A stretch of DNA of 13,551 nt, taken from the NCBI GenBank assembly GCA_946008205.1, contig CAMGAZ010000018.1, positions 1-13,551 of the forward strand, given 5' to 3'. Positions 1 through 7,659 of this stretch are shown here, piece by piece (the stretch's first letter is position 1; every line of letters starts with the position of its first letter). The notes under the pieces are model-generated. The model worked only from the letters and a program-made list of their open reading frames with translations, searched no databases and had not been told where the DNA came from. Position numbers and translations under genes: made by a program. This stretch comes from an uncultured Clostridium sp. GTDB taxonomy: Bacteria; Bacillota; Clostridia; TANB77; CAG-508.

Positions 1-398
1 TCTTTAATATTCAACAGCGCGGCATCACGCCAATTGTGGTGCACCCTGAGCGTAACAGTAGAATTTTAAAAGAACCACATATCTTGCAAGAATTGATTGA
101 GCAGGGATGTCTAGTTCAAATTACTGCTAGTTCATATGTTGGAACTTTTGGCAAGAAAATTGAAGAAATGTCACGCAAGTTTATCGAAGCAGGTCAATGT
201 GCTTGCTTTGCTTCAGATGCTCATGATCTGCCCAAAAGGCAATATGAATATAGCGCGGCATTAAAGAAGTTAAGTAATGAATTTGGGCAGGGAGTAGCTC
301 AAAAATTTGAAGATAATGCACGTGCAATCGTTAATGGTGATAATGTTCAATTAAATTGGCAACCACTCAAAAAAAAGAAGAAGTTTTGGTTGTTTTAG
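1..398 (+). CDS. epsC: CpsB/EpsC-type tyrosine-protein phosphatase, C-terminal part
   Basis: This is the 3' part of a PHP-domain, manganese-dependent phosphotyrosine phosphatase of the CpsB/Wzb/YwqE family. The frame is open to the left edge, so the real start lies outside the window; the GTG at 36 is internal. Visible family landmarks are the HPER motif (His codon at 42-44), where CpsB proteins carry a metal-binding histidine, and a second cluster, SDAH, with Asp at 216-218 and His at 222-224. In the family this enzyme dephosphorylates the BY-kinase (CpsD/EpsD) that controls chain assembly in the cytoplasm, so the transmembrane modulator and kinase genes are expected just upstream. The protein ends in a lysine-rich tail encoded by an A-rich stretch (369-383). 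Base composition is clearly higher in G+C than the following transferase genes. The family call is firm; the gene letter depends on the naming scheme. Confidence 0.9.
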   Translation, partial: FNIQQRGITPIVVHPERNSRILKEPHILQELIEQGCLVQITASSYVGTFGKKIEEMSRKFIEAGQCACFASDAHDLPKRQYEYSAALKKLSNEFGQGVAQKFEDNARAIVNGDNVQLNWQPLKKKKKFWLF

Positions 399-417
399 AA
401 ATTAGAAATCTGATAAT

Positions 418-423
418 GGAGAG
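418..423 (+). promoter_or_regulatory. Ribosome binding site that decides the epsE start
   Basis: GGAGAG lies 4 to 9 bases before the ATG at 428. Longer in-frame starts exist at TTG 356 and ATG 416, but neither has a comparable Shine-Dalgarno site, and the TTG start would overlap the phosphatase gene by about 40 bases. The 428 start also puts the N-terminus just before the membrane helix, as is usual for short priming transferases. Confidence 0.7.
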
Positions 424-427
424 TAGA

Positions 428-1072
428 ATGATTGAATCGACCGAGACTGTAAGTACCCATTATATATATCATTTTTTTAAAAGGTTAACAGATATAATAG
501 TAAGCACAATAGCGTTGATATTATTGTCTCCACTTATTTTAATTCTTTCTATTATTATTTGGGTTCAGGATTGGCATAATCCTTTTTATAAACAAGTAAG
601 GATTGGAAAAAATGGTAAACTATTTGGAATGTATAAATTTAGATCAATGATTTTTAATGCTGATCAGGTGTTAAAAGATAATCCAAAATTGTATAAGAAG
701 TATATTGCTAATAGTTTTAAATTGCCAGAAGGTGAAGATCCTAGAATTACTAAAATAGGTGCATTTATCCGAAAAACATCATTGGATGAAATTCCACAAT
801 TCTTAAATGTTCTGATTGGACAAATGTCATTAGTAGGACCACGCCCAATTGTTAAAAAAGAAGAAGCTGAATATGGCAATAGATTAAAAAGGTTTCTTTC
901 TGTTAAGCCTGGTGCATTGGGACTTTGGCAGGCCAGTGGACGTGCTAATATAGGATATCCTGAAAGATGTGATATTGAATTAGAATATGTTGATAATGCA
1001 TCTTATTGGTATGATGTTAAAGTATTTTTGGCTTGTTGTATTAGTATTCTAAAAAAAGATGGTGCTTTTTAA
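428..1072 (+). CDS. epsE: Priming undecaprenyl-phosphate sugar-1-phosphate transferase (EpsE, WbaP/CpsE C-terminal type)
   Basis: A 214-residue bacterial sugar transferase that should move galactose-1-P or glucose-1-P from a UDP-sugar to undecaprenyl phosphate, the first step of the EPS repeat, at the inner face of the membrane. One hydrophobic helix lies at about residues 20-44, after a basic KRL. The catalytic core shows KFRSM (70-74), DPRITKIGAFIRKTSLDE ending in the Asp-Glu pair 120-121, SLVGPRP (134-140), and KPGALGLWQASGR (160-172). All are hallmarks of the polyprenol phosphate hexose-1-phosphate transferase family. The length matches the short form without the extra N-terminal helices of long WbaP proteins. 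It lies 29 bases after the phosphatase gene and 5 bases before the next gene, so it sits in the same operon. The sugar (Gal or Glc) cannot be read from sequence alone. Confidence 0.93.
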   Translation: MIESTETVSTHYIYHFFKRLTDIIVSTIALILLSPLILILSIIIWVQDWHNPFYKQVRIGKNGKLFGMYKFRSMIFNADQVLKDNPKLYKKYIANSFKLPEGEDPRITKIGAFIRKTSLDEIPQFLNVLIGQMSLVGPRPIVKKEEAEYGNRLKRFLSVKPGALGLWQASGRANIGYPERCDIELEYVDNASYWYDVKVFLACCISILKKDGAF

Positions 1073-1077
1073 TAAAT

Positions 1078-1851
1078 ATGAAAATCAAAATTTTGGTAGC
1101 AGCACATAAACAGTTCCCAATGCCAGATGCAGAAGGGTATATGCCAATTTTAGTTGGTGCGGCTAAAAATTATAAACCAGAAATTGAATATCAAAGAGAC
1201 GACGAAGGAGAAAATATATCTTCTAAGAATCCAAATTATAATGAACTGACTGCTGTTTATTGGGCTTGGAAGAATTTAAAAGATATAGATGCAGTGGGCC
1301 TTGTACATTATCGGCGTCTCTTTTTTGATACTAAACCTTATTCTTTAGATAATGTTTTATCAATAAATAAAGTAAGAAAATTACTAGTAAAATATGATGT
1401 AATTTTACCTAGAAAACGTAATTATTATATTGAAACTAATTATTCTCATTATATTCATGCGCATCATCGAGAGCCTCTTGATGAAACTCGAAAAATTATA
1501 GTAAAAAATTATCCTCAGTATTTAATTATGTTTGATAAGATTATGCATCGTCGAAAAGCTCACATGTTTAATATGTTTATTATGAAAAAAGATGCTTTTG
1601 ATTCATATTGTAACTTTATATTTGGAGTATTAAAGAAGCTTGAAAAGAAAATTGATATTTCAGGTTATTCAGTTCAAGAAAAAAGAGTATATGGATATAT
1701 TTCAGAACTTTTGATGGATGTTTGGCTTGAAACCAATGGATTTAAATATATTGAAATCCCCTGGGGACAAATAGGTGGCAAGAATGATGTAAAAAAAGCC
1801 ATTTCTCTTGTAAAAAGAAAAATAGGGATTAAAACAAAAACCCACTTTTAA
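1078..1851 (+). CDS. DUF4422 capsular polysaccharide glycosyltransferase-like protein
   Basis: A 257-residue soluble protein of the DUF4422 family found in capsule and EPS clusters. Recognisable features are the N-terminal strand KIKILVAAHK, the NPNYNELTAVYWAWKN segment (51-66), the family core VGLVHYRRLF (73-82), and a downstream AHMFNMFIMKKDAF block (161-174). There is no signal peptide or membrane helix. By position right after the priming transferase it is a good candidate for adding the second sugar, but the donor and linkage are unknown. The start at ATG 1078 lies only 5 bases after epsE and has no clear Shine-Dalgarno site, so translation is probably coupled to epsE. A+T content is very high from here on. 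The family call is confident; the exact reaction is inference. Confidence 0.85.
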   Translation: MKIKILVAAHKQFPMPDAEGYMPILVGAAKNYKPEIEYQRDDEGENISSKNPNYNELTAVYWAWKNLKDIDAVGLVHYRRLFFDTKPYSLDNVLSINKVRKLLVKYDVILPRKRNYYIETNYSHYIHAHHREPLDETRKIIVKNYPQYLIMFDKIMHRRKAHMFNMFIMKKDAFDSYCNFIFGVLKKLEKKIDISGYSVQEKRVYGYISELLMDVWLETNGFKYIEIPWGQIGGKNDVKKAISLVKRKIGIKTKTHF

Positions 1852-1893
1852 ATTTGTTGTTCTAATCAGAAGTTTAGGTATGGAGAATGATAT

Positions 1894-2796
1894 ATGGATA
1901 AAGATATAATAGATAAAGTAGGAGCGGGTATAGTTCTGTATAATCCAGAAATATCTCTTTTAAAGAAAGACATACAAGCTATAATTAATCAGGTCGATAA
2001 AATATGCTTATTTGATAATAAATCTGAAAATATAGAAGAAATAGAAAAAAACTTTAAGCCGTACAAAAAAATAACAATTATAAGATCTTCAAAAAATTTA
2101 GGAATAGCATTTGGATTAAATAAATTGTTAAATTGGGCAAATGAAAACAAATATGAGTGGCTATTGACTATGGATCAGGATTCTATATGCTCTACTAATT
2201 TAATAGAAGAGTATTCTAAGTATTGGGATGACCCTAAAATTGGTCTTATTTGCCCATTTGTAATTACTAATGGTAAATATTCATTAGAAGAATATAAAAA
2301 TTTAAATATTCCTAAAACCTCTTGGGTTAAAGACCCAGTTGATTGCATTACCTCTGCATGTTTAACCAATGTAAAAATAGCTAAACGTTTAGGAGGATAT
2401 ACAAATAAACTATTTATTGATTATGTAGATACTGATATTAATTGTAAAGTCATTAATAATGGGTATAAAATTTTAAGAATAAATACGGCTTATTTAGTTC
2501 AACAAATGGGTGAAGGAAAATCTTTAAAGTTATTTTCATTTTTACATAAATACACTAAATTAAATGTTTTTAGAAGATTAAAGGTAGCAGCTGTTTATAC
2601 GGATCAGAGATTATATTATTCATCTCGTAATAGCAGATATATAAGAAAAACGTATAAAGATCATGGAGCAAAAACTAGTGTTATATTTATGTTTATGTTT
2701 TATTCTTACTTTACATTATTTTATCCAGCAGATCGTAGTCGAATAAAAATGTGGAAATCAATAATTAGGGGTTTTAAAGATTATAAATCTCTATAA
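1894..2796 (+). CDS. GT2 glycosyltransferase, RfbF-like (copy 1)
   Basis: A 300-residue inverting GT-A enzyme of the RfbF/rhamnosyltransferase-like branch of GT2. The N-terminal nucleotide-sugar fold starts with AGIVLYNP (11-18) and continues with NQVDKICLFDN (32-42), NLGIAFGLN (68-76) and the metal-binding DQD (94-96) in LTMDQDS. A GGYTNKLFIDYVDTDIN block (167-183) supplies the usual acceptor-side acidic residues. A hydrophobic stretch at about 261-280 may touch the membrane. It has a good GGAG site at 1881-1884, nine bases before the ATG. It is clearly paralogous to the gene at 5775-6641. Known members use dTDP-rhamnose, but no rhamnose synthesis genes are visible here while glf is, so galactofuranose is a reasonable alternative donor. 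The donor remains unproven. Confidence 0.87.
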   Translation: MDKDIIDKVGAGIVLYNPEISLLKKDIQAIINQVDKICLFDNKSENIEEIEKNFKPYKKITIIRSSKNLGIAFGLNKLLNWANENKYEWLLTMDQDSICSTNLIEEYSKYWDDPKIGLICPFVITNGKYSLEEYKNLNIPKTSWVKDPVDCITSACLTNVKIAKRLGGYTNKLFIDYVDTDINCKVINNGYKILRINTAYLVQQMGEGKSLKLFSFLHKYTKLNVFRRLKVAAVYTDQRLYYSSRNSRYIRKTYKDHGAKTSVIFMFMFYSYFTLFYPADRSRIKMWKSIIRGFKDYKSL

Positions 2797-2811
2797 TGGT
2801 GAAAAGAAGAT

Positions 2812-3858
2812 ATGATATATTTTTTTATTGGATTAATACTATTGGGATTATTTTTGCCTAAAGGTAATATCGTTGCATTACTAACTATTATTTTTTTAGG
2901 ATGGCTTTCTCTTATTTCAATCAATATTGCTGATTTTAGTTCCTATCAGGGAATATATTATGCAATTTCTAAAGATCAATTATATCAGACTGGATATGGC
3001 TGGTATTTATTAAATTCTATTGGGCGTAATTTAGGTTTAACATATATCCAATTTAAGACCATATTAGTTGTAGTAGATTTAATATTATTATTTATAACGA
3101 TTAAATATTTTGTGGGACGAAATTTAAATTATATTTGGGCTTTGTATTTACTGTATCCATCTTTAATTAATGTAACTCAGATCCGTTTTGCGTTCGCTAT
3201 GTCATTAGTTTTGTTTGGACTTATATTCTTATTTAAAAAGAAGTTGTGGAGTACAATTGTATATATTTTTCTCGTACTGATAGCTATAAGTATTCATACG
3301 GGTACAGCTTATTATTTGCTTTTTCTACTTATACCAATAATTGAAAAAAAAGAGCGTTTATTTTCGTGGATATTAATCATTGTAACCATTTGTTTAATAC
3401 CATTTAAAAATTTACTACAACAAATAGTTAGTATATTTGCAAATAATCGACAGATTTCTTATTTTGATAATTCTCAAAGTTTAGGTTCTACTTTAATTAT
3501 GATTGGAGTAATAATTGCCTTTTGGTTATTATCCAACCATTTAGATATGTTAATTGAGCATGCTCCTCAAATTACTAAGCGAGAGAAATCACTATCTAAA
3601 TTTATACGTAATATAAACTTATGTATGTTGTTTATATTGCCTCTTCTTCCGTTATCTATAGAATTAGCAAGAGTTCAACGAATAAGTTGGGTATTATTTT
3701 ATATACAATTATCTATCTTTTTGGTTACTAAAGAAGATTTAATACTTGGTGGAATTAAACTTAACAGTAAAGCTTTTGGTTTAATAATTGGTTTATTTGG
3801 TTTTTTCGTACTAATTATGTATATGGCTCCGTTGACGTTTACAAGTATTTTTAGTTAG
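2812..3858 (+). CDS. wzy: EpsG-family membrane protein, probable repeat-unit polymerase Wzy
   Basis: A 348-residue, highly hydrophobic protein with about nine or ten predicted membrane segments, beginning at residue 1. It resembles EpsG-family O-antigen/EPS polymerases: an early acidic loop with ADFSSYQGIYYA, then a conserved pair of elements, QIRFAFAMSLVLFGLIFLFKK and a later helix starting IAISIHTGTAYYL. In the family the RFA..A and IH motifs are typical. It would join lipid-linked repeats on the outer face of the membrane after Wzx has flipped them. It is the only polymerase candidate in the visible operon, which supports the assignment. The ATG follows a GA-rich site (GGTGAAAAGAAG), and the next gene's AGGA site overlaps its stop codon. 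Polymerases diverge quickly, so the call rests on topology, motifs and context. Confidence 0.8.
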   Translation: MIYFFIGLILLGLFLPKGNIVALLTIIFLGWLSLISINIADFSSYQGIYYAISKDQLYQTGYGWYLLNSIGRNLGLTYIQFKTILVVVDLILLFITIKYFVGRNLNYIWALYLLYPSLINVTQIRFAFAMSLVLFGLIFLFKKKLWSTIVYIFLVLIAISIHTGTAYYLLFLLIPIIEKKERLFSWILIIVTICLIPFKNLLQQIVSIFANNRQISYFDNSQSLGSTLIMIGVIIAFWLLSNHLDMLIEHAPQITKREKSLSKFIRNINLCMLFILPLLPLSIELARVQRISWVLFYIQLSIFLVTKEDLILGGIKLNSKAFGLIIGLFGFFVLIMYMAPLTFTSIFS

Positions 3859-3868
3859 GAATAATAAA

Positions 3869-4807
3869 ATGAAAGTAGCAATTTTAATGTCTACCTATAA
3901 TGGGGAAAAATATTTAAGAGAGCAAATAGAATCATTACAGAAACAAACTTTTAAGAAGTGGGAGTTATTTATTCGTGATGACGGTTCAACTGATAATACA
4001 ATATCTGTGATTAATAAATTGCAAGTAAAGGATTCGAGGATTCATTTTCTGGATGATGAAAAGATACAGTTACGACCTATGAAATCTTTTTTATATTTAT
4101 TGAGCAACGTCTCTGCAGATTTTTATTTTTTCTGTGATCAAGATGATTATTGGCTTCCTGAAAAATTAGATTTAATGCTTAAAGTAGGAAAGTTAGATAA
4201 GCCACAATTAGTATATTGTGGCTTAAAATGTGTAAATCAAAATTTGATTCCGTTAAAGAATGATTTTGAAAATATGATGGGAACAATATGGGGCTATAGT
4301 CGCTTTATTGGAAATGATATGCCGGGCTGTGTAATGATGTTCAATTCAAAGCTTAGAAATATAGCTATTTCTTCTACTAAAACTTATGAAGGTATAGTTA
4401 TGCATGATTGGTGGATAGCTTTGATTGCTCAAACATTTGGAACCATTAAATTTTTAAATAAAAGATTAGTTTTGTATAGGCAACATGGAAATAATTCTAT
4501 TGGAGCCGGTAAAAATGGAAATTTGATGAGGAAAATGTTACAGCGTGGAGTAATAAAAAAGCAAAAAAAATTAGTGTATCAAACATATAATCAATCCGTA
4601 GTTTTTTTTAATACCTTTAAAAATCAACTTCCTAAAGCTGATAAAGCATTTTTAGAAGATTATATAAACTCTCCTCAAAAAGGATTATTATACAGAGACA
4701 CTTTGTTTAAAAAATATAAATTAAAAGGGACTTCTAGAATACGACTTTTAGCATATAAGACTTTATTTGTATTTAATCTAAATAATATTCTTAAGGATTT
4801 AAAATGA
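3869..4807 (+). CDS. GT2 glycosyltransferase (DQDD type)
   Basis: A 312-residue GT-A glycosyltransferase. The start MKVAILMSTYNGEKYLREQI is a textbook GT2 N-terminus. RDDGSTDNT (36-44) binds the nucleotide, and FCDQDDYWLPEKL (88-100) holds the metal-binding acidic cluster of the sub-branch often annotated as rhamnosyl- or alpha-L-Rha transferase-like. HDWW near the middle is the usual downstream acceptor-side motif. The AGGA site at 3857-3860 lies eight bases before the ATG and overlaps the stop of the polymerase gene. The 3' end overlaps the next gene by four bases (ATGA), a sign of coupled translation. It probably adds one sugar of the repeat in the cytoplasm; donor and linkage are unknown. 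Confidence 0.88.
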   Translation: MKVAILMSTYNGEKYLREQIESLQKQTFKKWELFIRDDGSTDNTISVINKLQVKDSRIHFLDDEKIQLRPMKSFLYLLSNVSADFYFFCDQDDYWLPEKLDLMLKVGKLDKPQLVYCGLKCVNQNLIPLKNDFENMMGTIWGYSRFIGNDMPGCVMMFNSKLRNIAISSTKTYEGIVMHDWWIALIAQTFGTIKFLNKRLVLYRQHGNNSIGAGKNGNLMRKMLQRGVIKKQKKLVYQTYNQSVVFFNTFKNQLPKADKAFLEDYINSPQKGLLYRDTLFKKYKLKGTSRIRLLAYKTLFVFNLNNILKDLK

Positions 4808-5778
4808 CTACTATAAAAGATAGATTAATGGCAGCTCGAAATAGGCTTCCTATATTTGTTAATAATCACTTTTTAGATAAGAAAAGAAATAGCTTAAAGT
4901 ATAAAATACTCAGCTATGCTTTATTTCCGATTGGATTAATAGAACAGGAAAAACTTAAAAGAGCTGCTCATGTATCTCAAAAGAAAGAAAATTTTAAATA
5001 TAAAGTGATAGTTGTAAGTATTATGAAAAATGAAGCTCCATATATTAAAGAATGGATAAATTATTATTTGTCGATAGGAGTAGATCATTTTTATATTTAT
5101 AACAATGATAGTTCAGATTCAACTGAAGAAATATTAAATTCTTTTTCAAGAGTAACATGCATAAATTATCCTGGAAAACTTAGACAATTAGATGCATATA
5201 ATGATGCACTTAATAGATTTAAGAATATTGCTCAATATATAACAATAGTCGATGCTGATGAATTTGTTTTTTGTCCTAATAAATTTAAATTTAATTTATA
5301 TCAATTTGTAGATAAATATTTATCTCATAAAGAAGTGGCTGGACTTGGAATACATTGGCTTATTTTTGGTTCATCTAATTTTGTAACGCCACCAGAAGGG
5401 CTGGTTACAGAAAATTATGTATTTAGAAGTAGGACCGATTTTTATAAAAACAAACATGTAAAAACTATCATTAACCCACGAAAGATTTTGGGATATACTA
5501 ATTCACATCTTCCGATTCCGTTACCTGGTTACAAAATAATAAACGAAAACTATCAAGTTATTGATAGTCCGGCATCAGATAATGTAACCGTAGAGAAAAT
5601 ACGAATAAATCATTATTTTACAAAATCAAAAGAAGAATTTATGAAAAAAAGGGATAGGGGACTTGCAGATAATACAGGAAAACGAAGTATGGAAGAATTT
5701 AAAATTCATGATAAGAATGATGTATTTGATAACTCTATGCAAATTTTTAATAAAAATAATAATCTTAATAAAAAATGA
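4804..5778 (+). CDS. GT92 / Glyco_tranf_2_4-like glycosyltransferase
   Basis: A 324-residue protein with the signature of the GT92 (DUF23) and Glyco_tranf_2_4 group. It shows VIVVSIMKNEAPYIKEWINY (68-87), IGVDHFYIYNNDSSD (91-105), a DADEF metal-binding motif (150-154) and a C-terminal NHYFTKSKEEF block followed by KKRDRG (about 270-287). The first 60 residues are a basic extension with no recognised domain. The GT92 family is best known for animal beta-1,4-galactosyltransferases, and bacterial members occur in polysaccharide clusters; a galactosyl transfer is therefore possible but not shown. Both ends overlap neighbours by ATGA, so three consecutive transferase genes (3869-6641) are translationally coupled. 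A Shine-Dalgarno AAGGA is at 4793-4797. Confidence 0.83.
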   Translation: MTTIKDRLMAARNRLPIFVNNHFLDKKRNSLKYKILSYALFPIGLIEQEKLKRAAHVSQKKENFKYKVIVVSIMKNEAPYIKEWINYYLSIGVDHFYIYNNDSSDSTEEILNSFSRVTCINYPGKLRQLDAYNDALNRFKNIAQYITIVDADEFVFCPNKFKFNLYQFVDKYLSHKEVAGLGIHWLIFGSSNFVTPPEGLVTENYVFRSRTDFYKNKHVKTIINPRKILGYTNSHLPIPLPGYKIINENYQVIDSPASDNVTVEKIRINHYFTKSKEEFMKKRDRGLADNTGKRSMEEFKIHDKNDVFDNSMQIFNKNNNLNKK

Positions 5779-6641
5779 TAAAATCAAATATTACAGCAGG
5801 TATTGTACTATATAATTCAAATATTGATAGACTTCGAGAAAATATTAACGCTGTTAAAGATCAAGTTGATCAAATAATATTTTTTGATAATAGTTCAAAT
5901 AATATTAAAAGTATTGAAAAGCTGATTTTTTCTCAAGATATAAAGTTTCATATACTGAAAAGTACTAAAAATGAAGGTATCGCGTTTGCATTAAATGAAA
6001 TTGCAAAATATGCGATAAATCAAGGTTATGATTGGTTATTAACTTTAGATGATGATTCAGTGATATATCCTGAGTTAATTGCAAGTTATAGAAAATATTT
6101 GTCAATAAAAAATATTGGACAAATATCTTGTTTACTAAAAGATAGAAATATTAAAGATAATAAGATAGAAAACAAAGATACATGGAAATTAAGAGAAAAG
6201 AAATATGCTATAACTTCGGCAAGTTTAATAAGGTTAGAGGCGTTGGTTAAAGCAGGGGGATTTGATACTGATTTATTTATTGATTGGGTAGATAATGAAG
6301 TTTGCTGTGCTTTAAGAAAAGTGGGATACAAAACATTTCAAGTAAATTATGTGGGATTATTACAAGAAATGGGATCTATAAAATCTCACAGATTGTTTAA
6401 GAAAATTTTTTATACACCTAATTATAGTAATATTAGATATTATTATAATGCACGAAATAGCGTATTTGTTTCTCGTCTTTATCCGTCTGAAGAAAAAACT
6501 AAAAAAATTATTGTAAATCAGTTAAAGATGATGGTTCAAATTATTCTTTTTGAAAGCGATAAGTATTATAAAGTAAAAGCTATAATAAAAGGAATAAAAG
6601 ATGGATTAACTAAAAATAAAAAAAGAGAGAGGTATCTTTAA
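5775..6641 (+). CDS. GT2 glycosyltransferase, RfbF-like (copy 2)
   Basis: A 288-residue GT2 enzyme and clear paralogue of the product of 1894-2796. Shared blocks are AGIVLYN (8-14), QVDQIIFFDNSSNN (30-43), NEGIAFALNE (66-75), LLTLDDDSV (88-96) with the DDD metal site at 92-94, then AGGFDTDLFIDWVDNE and the LLQEMG block. The first copy has DQD where this one has DDD. It starts inside the previous gene's stop (ATGA) without a separate Shine-Dalgarno site, so its translation depends on the upstream gene. Its stop overlaps the next start by one base (TAATG). Two similar enzymes in one pathway suggest two related linkages, for example the same donor added twice to different acceptors. Confidence 0.87.
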   Translation: MIKSNITAGIVLYNSNIDRLRENINAVKDQVDQIIFFDNSSNNIKSIEKLIFSQDIKFHILKSTKNEGIAFALNEIAKYAINQGYDWLLTLDDDSVIYPELIASYRKYLSIKNIGQISCLLKDRNIKDNKIENKDTWKLREKKYAITSASLIRLEALVKAGGFDTDLFIDWVDNEVCCALRKVGYKTFQVNYVGLLQEMGSIKSHRLFKKIFYTPNYSNIRYYYNARNSVFVSRLYPSEEKTKKIIVNQLKMMVQIILFESDKYYKVKAIIKGIKDGLTKNKKRERYL

Positions 6642-7657
6642 TGCAGTCTAAATTCCATAAAATCTATGTGCTATGTCCTATTGGAACTAAAACTGGAGGA
6701 ACAGAATTATTACATCAACTGGTTTATCAAATAAATCAAATAGCCCACAAACAAATCGCTCATATAGTATATTTGGGCGATTTAAATGAAGTAAAACCTG
6801 CTCCAGCTTTTAAAGAATATATTGGATCAGATTGGTTAACACTTAAAGATGTAGAAGATAGTAATGAAAATGTTATTGTTATTCCGGAAACTTCATTAAT
6901 GGAATTTAATAAGTTTAAAAATGCAAAACGATATATTTGGTGGTTGAGTGTTGATAATTTTTATAATACTAATTACTTTAGTAGATTATATCGTCAGTAT
7001 GGCTTGCTTCATACATTAAGTGGTTATTTAAAAGGAGTTTTTAAAAATAGAACTAAATGTATAAAGAAAGCTGATATTAATATGTATCAGTCTTATTATG
7101 CAAAAGTTTTTTTGAGGAATAATAAAATTCCTGATACAAAACTTGCATATTTATCAGATTATGTAAATGATTTATATACTGCTGATGTTAACAAAGCGCT
7201 CCAGCATGCTAAAAAAGATATAATTTTATATAATCCTAAAAAAGGATATGAATTTACTTCAAAATTAATTGCTGCCTCTCCTTCATTATGTTGGGTTCCA
7301 TTGATTAATCTTACTAATGATGAAGTAAAGGAAAAATTAATCTCAAGTAAGATATATGTTGATTTTGGAACTCATCCTGGTAAAGATAGATTCCCTCGAG
7401 AAGCAGCAATTTCAGGATGCTGTATTTTAACTGATAAAAAGGGAGCAGCTAAGTTTAGTGAAGATGTACGGATTCCTGAAGAATATAAATTTGAAGATAA
7501 AGATGAAAATGTATCTAGAATTATAGATAAAATCAAATTTTGTTTGACTAATTATAACGATGTTATAAAAGATTTTGGATCATATAGAGAATACATTTTA
7601 GGAGAAAAGAAAAGTTTTAAATCTGACTGTGAAAAAATATTTTTTATTGGAGAATAG
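6641..7657 (+). CDS. GT-B fold glycosyltransferase, poorly characterised
   Basis: A 338-residue soluble protein. The N-terminus has IYVLCPIGTKTGGTELLHQL (8-27), a glycine loop followed by a TELLHQ helix that is typical of GT-B enzymes annotated as GT4-like in capsule clusters. The C-terminal half has a Rossmann-like pattern: DIILYNPKKG, then LINLTNDEV, then IYVDFGTHPGKDRFPREAA (238-256), where the pre-helix acidic/PREAA segment fits the donor-binding site of GT-B enzymes. WWLSVDNFYN in the middle is another conserved-looking block. A GAGAGG site (6627-6632) serves the ATG. It is the only GT-B enzyme in the cluster. Its substrate is unknown, but it is probably the last visible transferase in repeat assembly. 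Confidence 0.75.
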   Translation: MQSKFHKIYVLCPIGTKTGGTELLHQLVYQINQIAHKQIAHIVYLGDLNEVKPAPAFKEYIGSDWLTLKDVEDSNENVIVIPETSLMEFNKFKNAKRYIWWLSVDNFYNTNYFSRLYRQYGLLHTLSGYLKGVFKNRTKCIKKADINMYQSYYAKVFLRNNKIPDTKLAYLSDYVNDLYTADVNKALQHAKKDIILYNPKKGYEFTSKLIAASPSLCWVPLINLTNDEVKEKLISSKIYVDFGTHPGKDRFPREAAISGCCILTDKKGAAKFSEDVRIPEEYKFEDKDENVSRIIDKIKFCLTNYNDVIKDFGSYREYILGEKKSFKSDCEKIFFIGE

Positions 7658-7659
7658 TT

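Noticed and set aside
36..398. A complete 120-residue protein starting at GTG 36
   Set aside because: The frame is open to base 3 with sensible CpsB-like sequence upstream, so this is only the tail of a larger gene cut by the window edge.
356..427. Longer N-terminus for epsE from TTG 356 or ATG 416
   Set aside because: It would overlap the phosphatase gene (TTG) or lack a Shine-Dalgarno site (ATG 416); GGAGAG clearly serves ATG 428.
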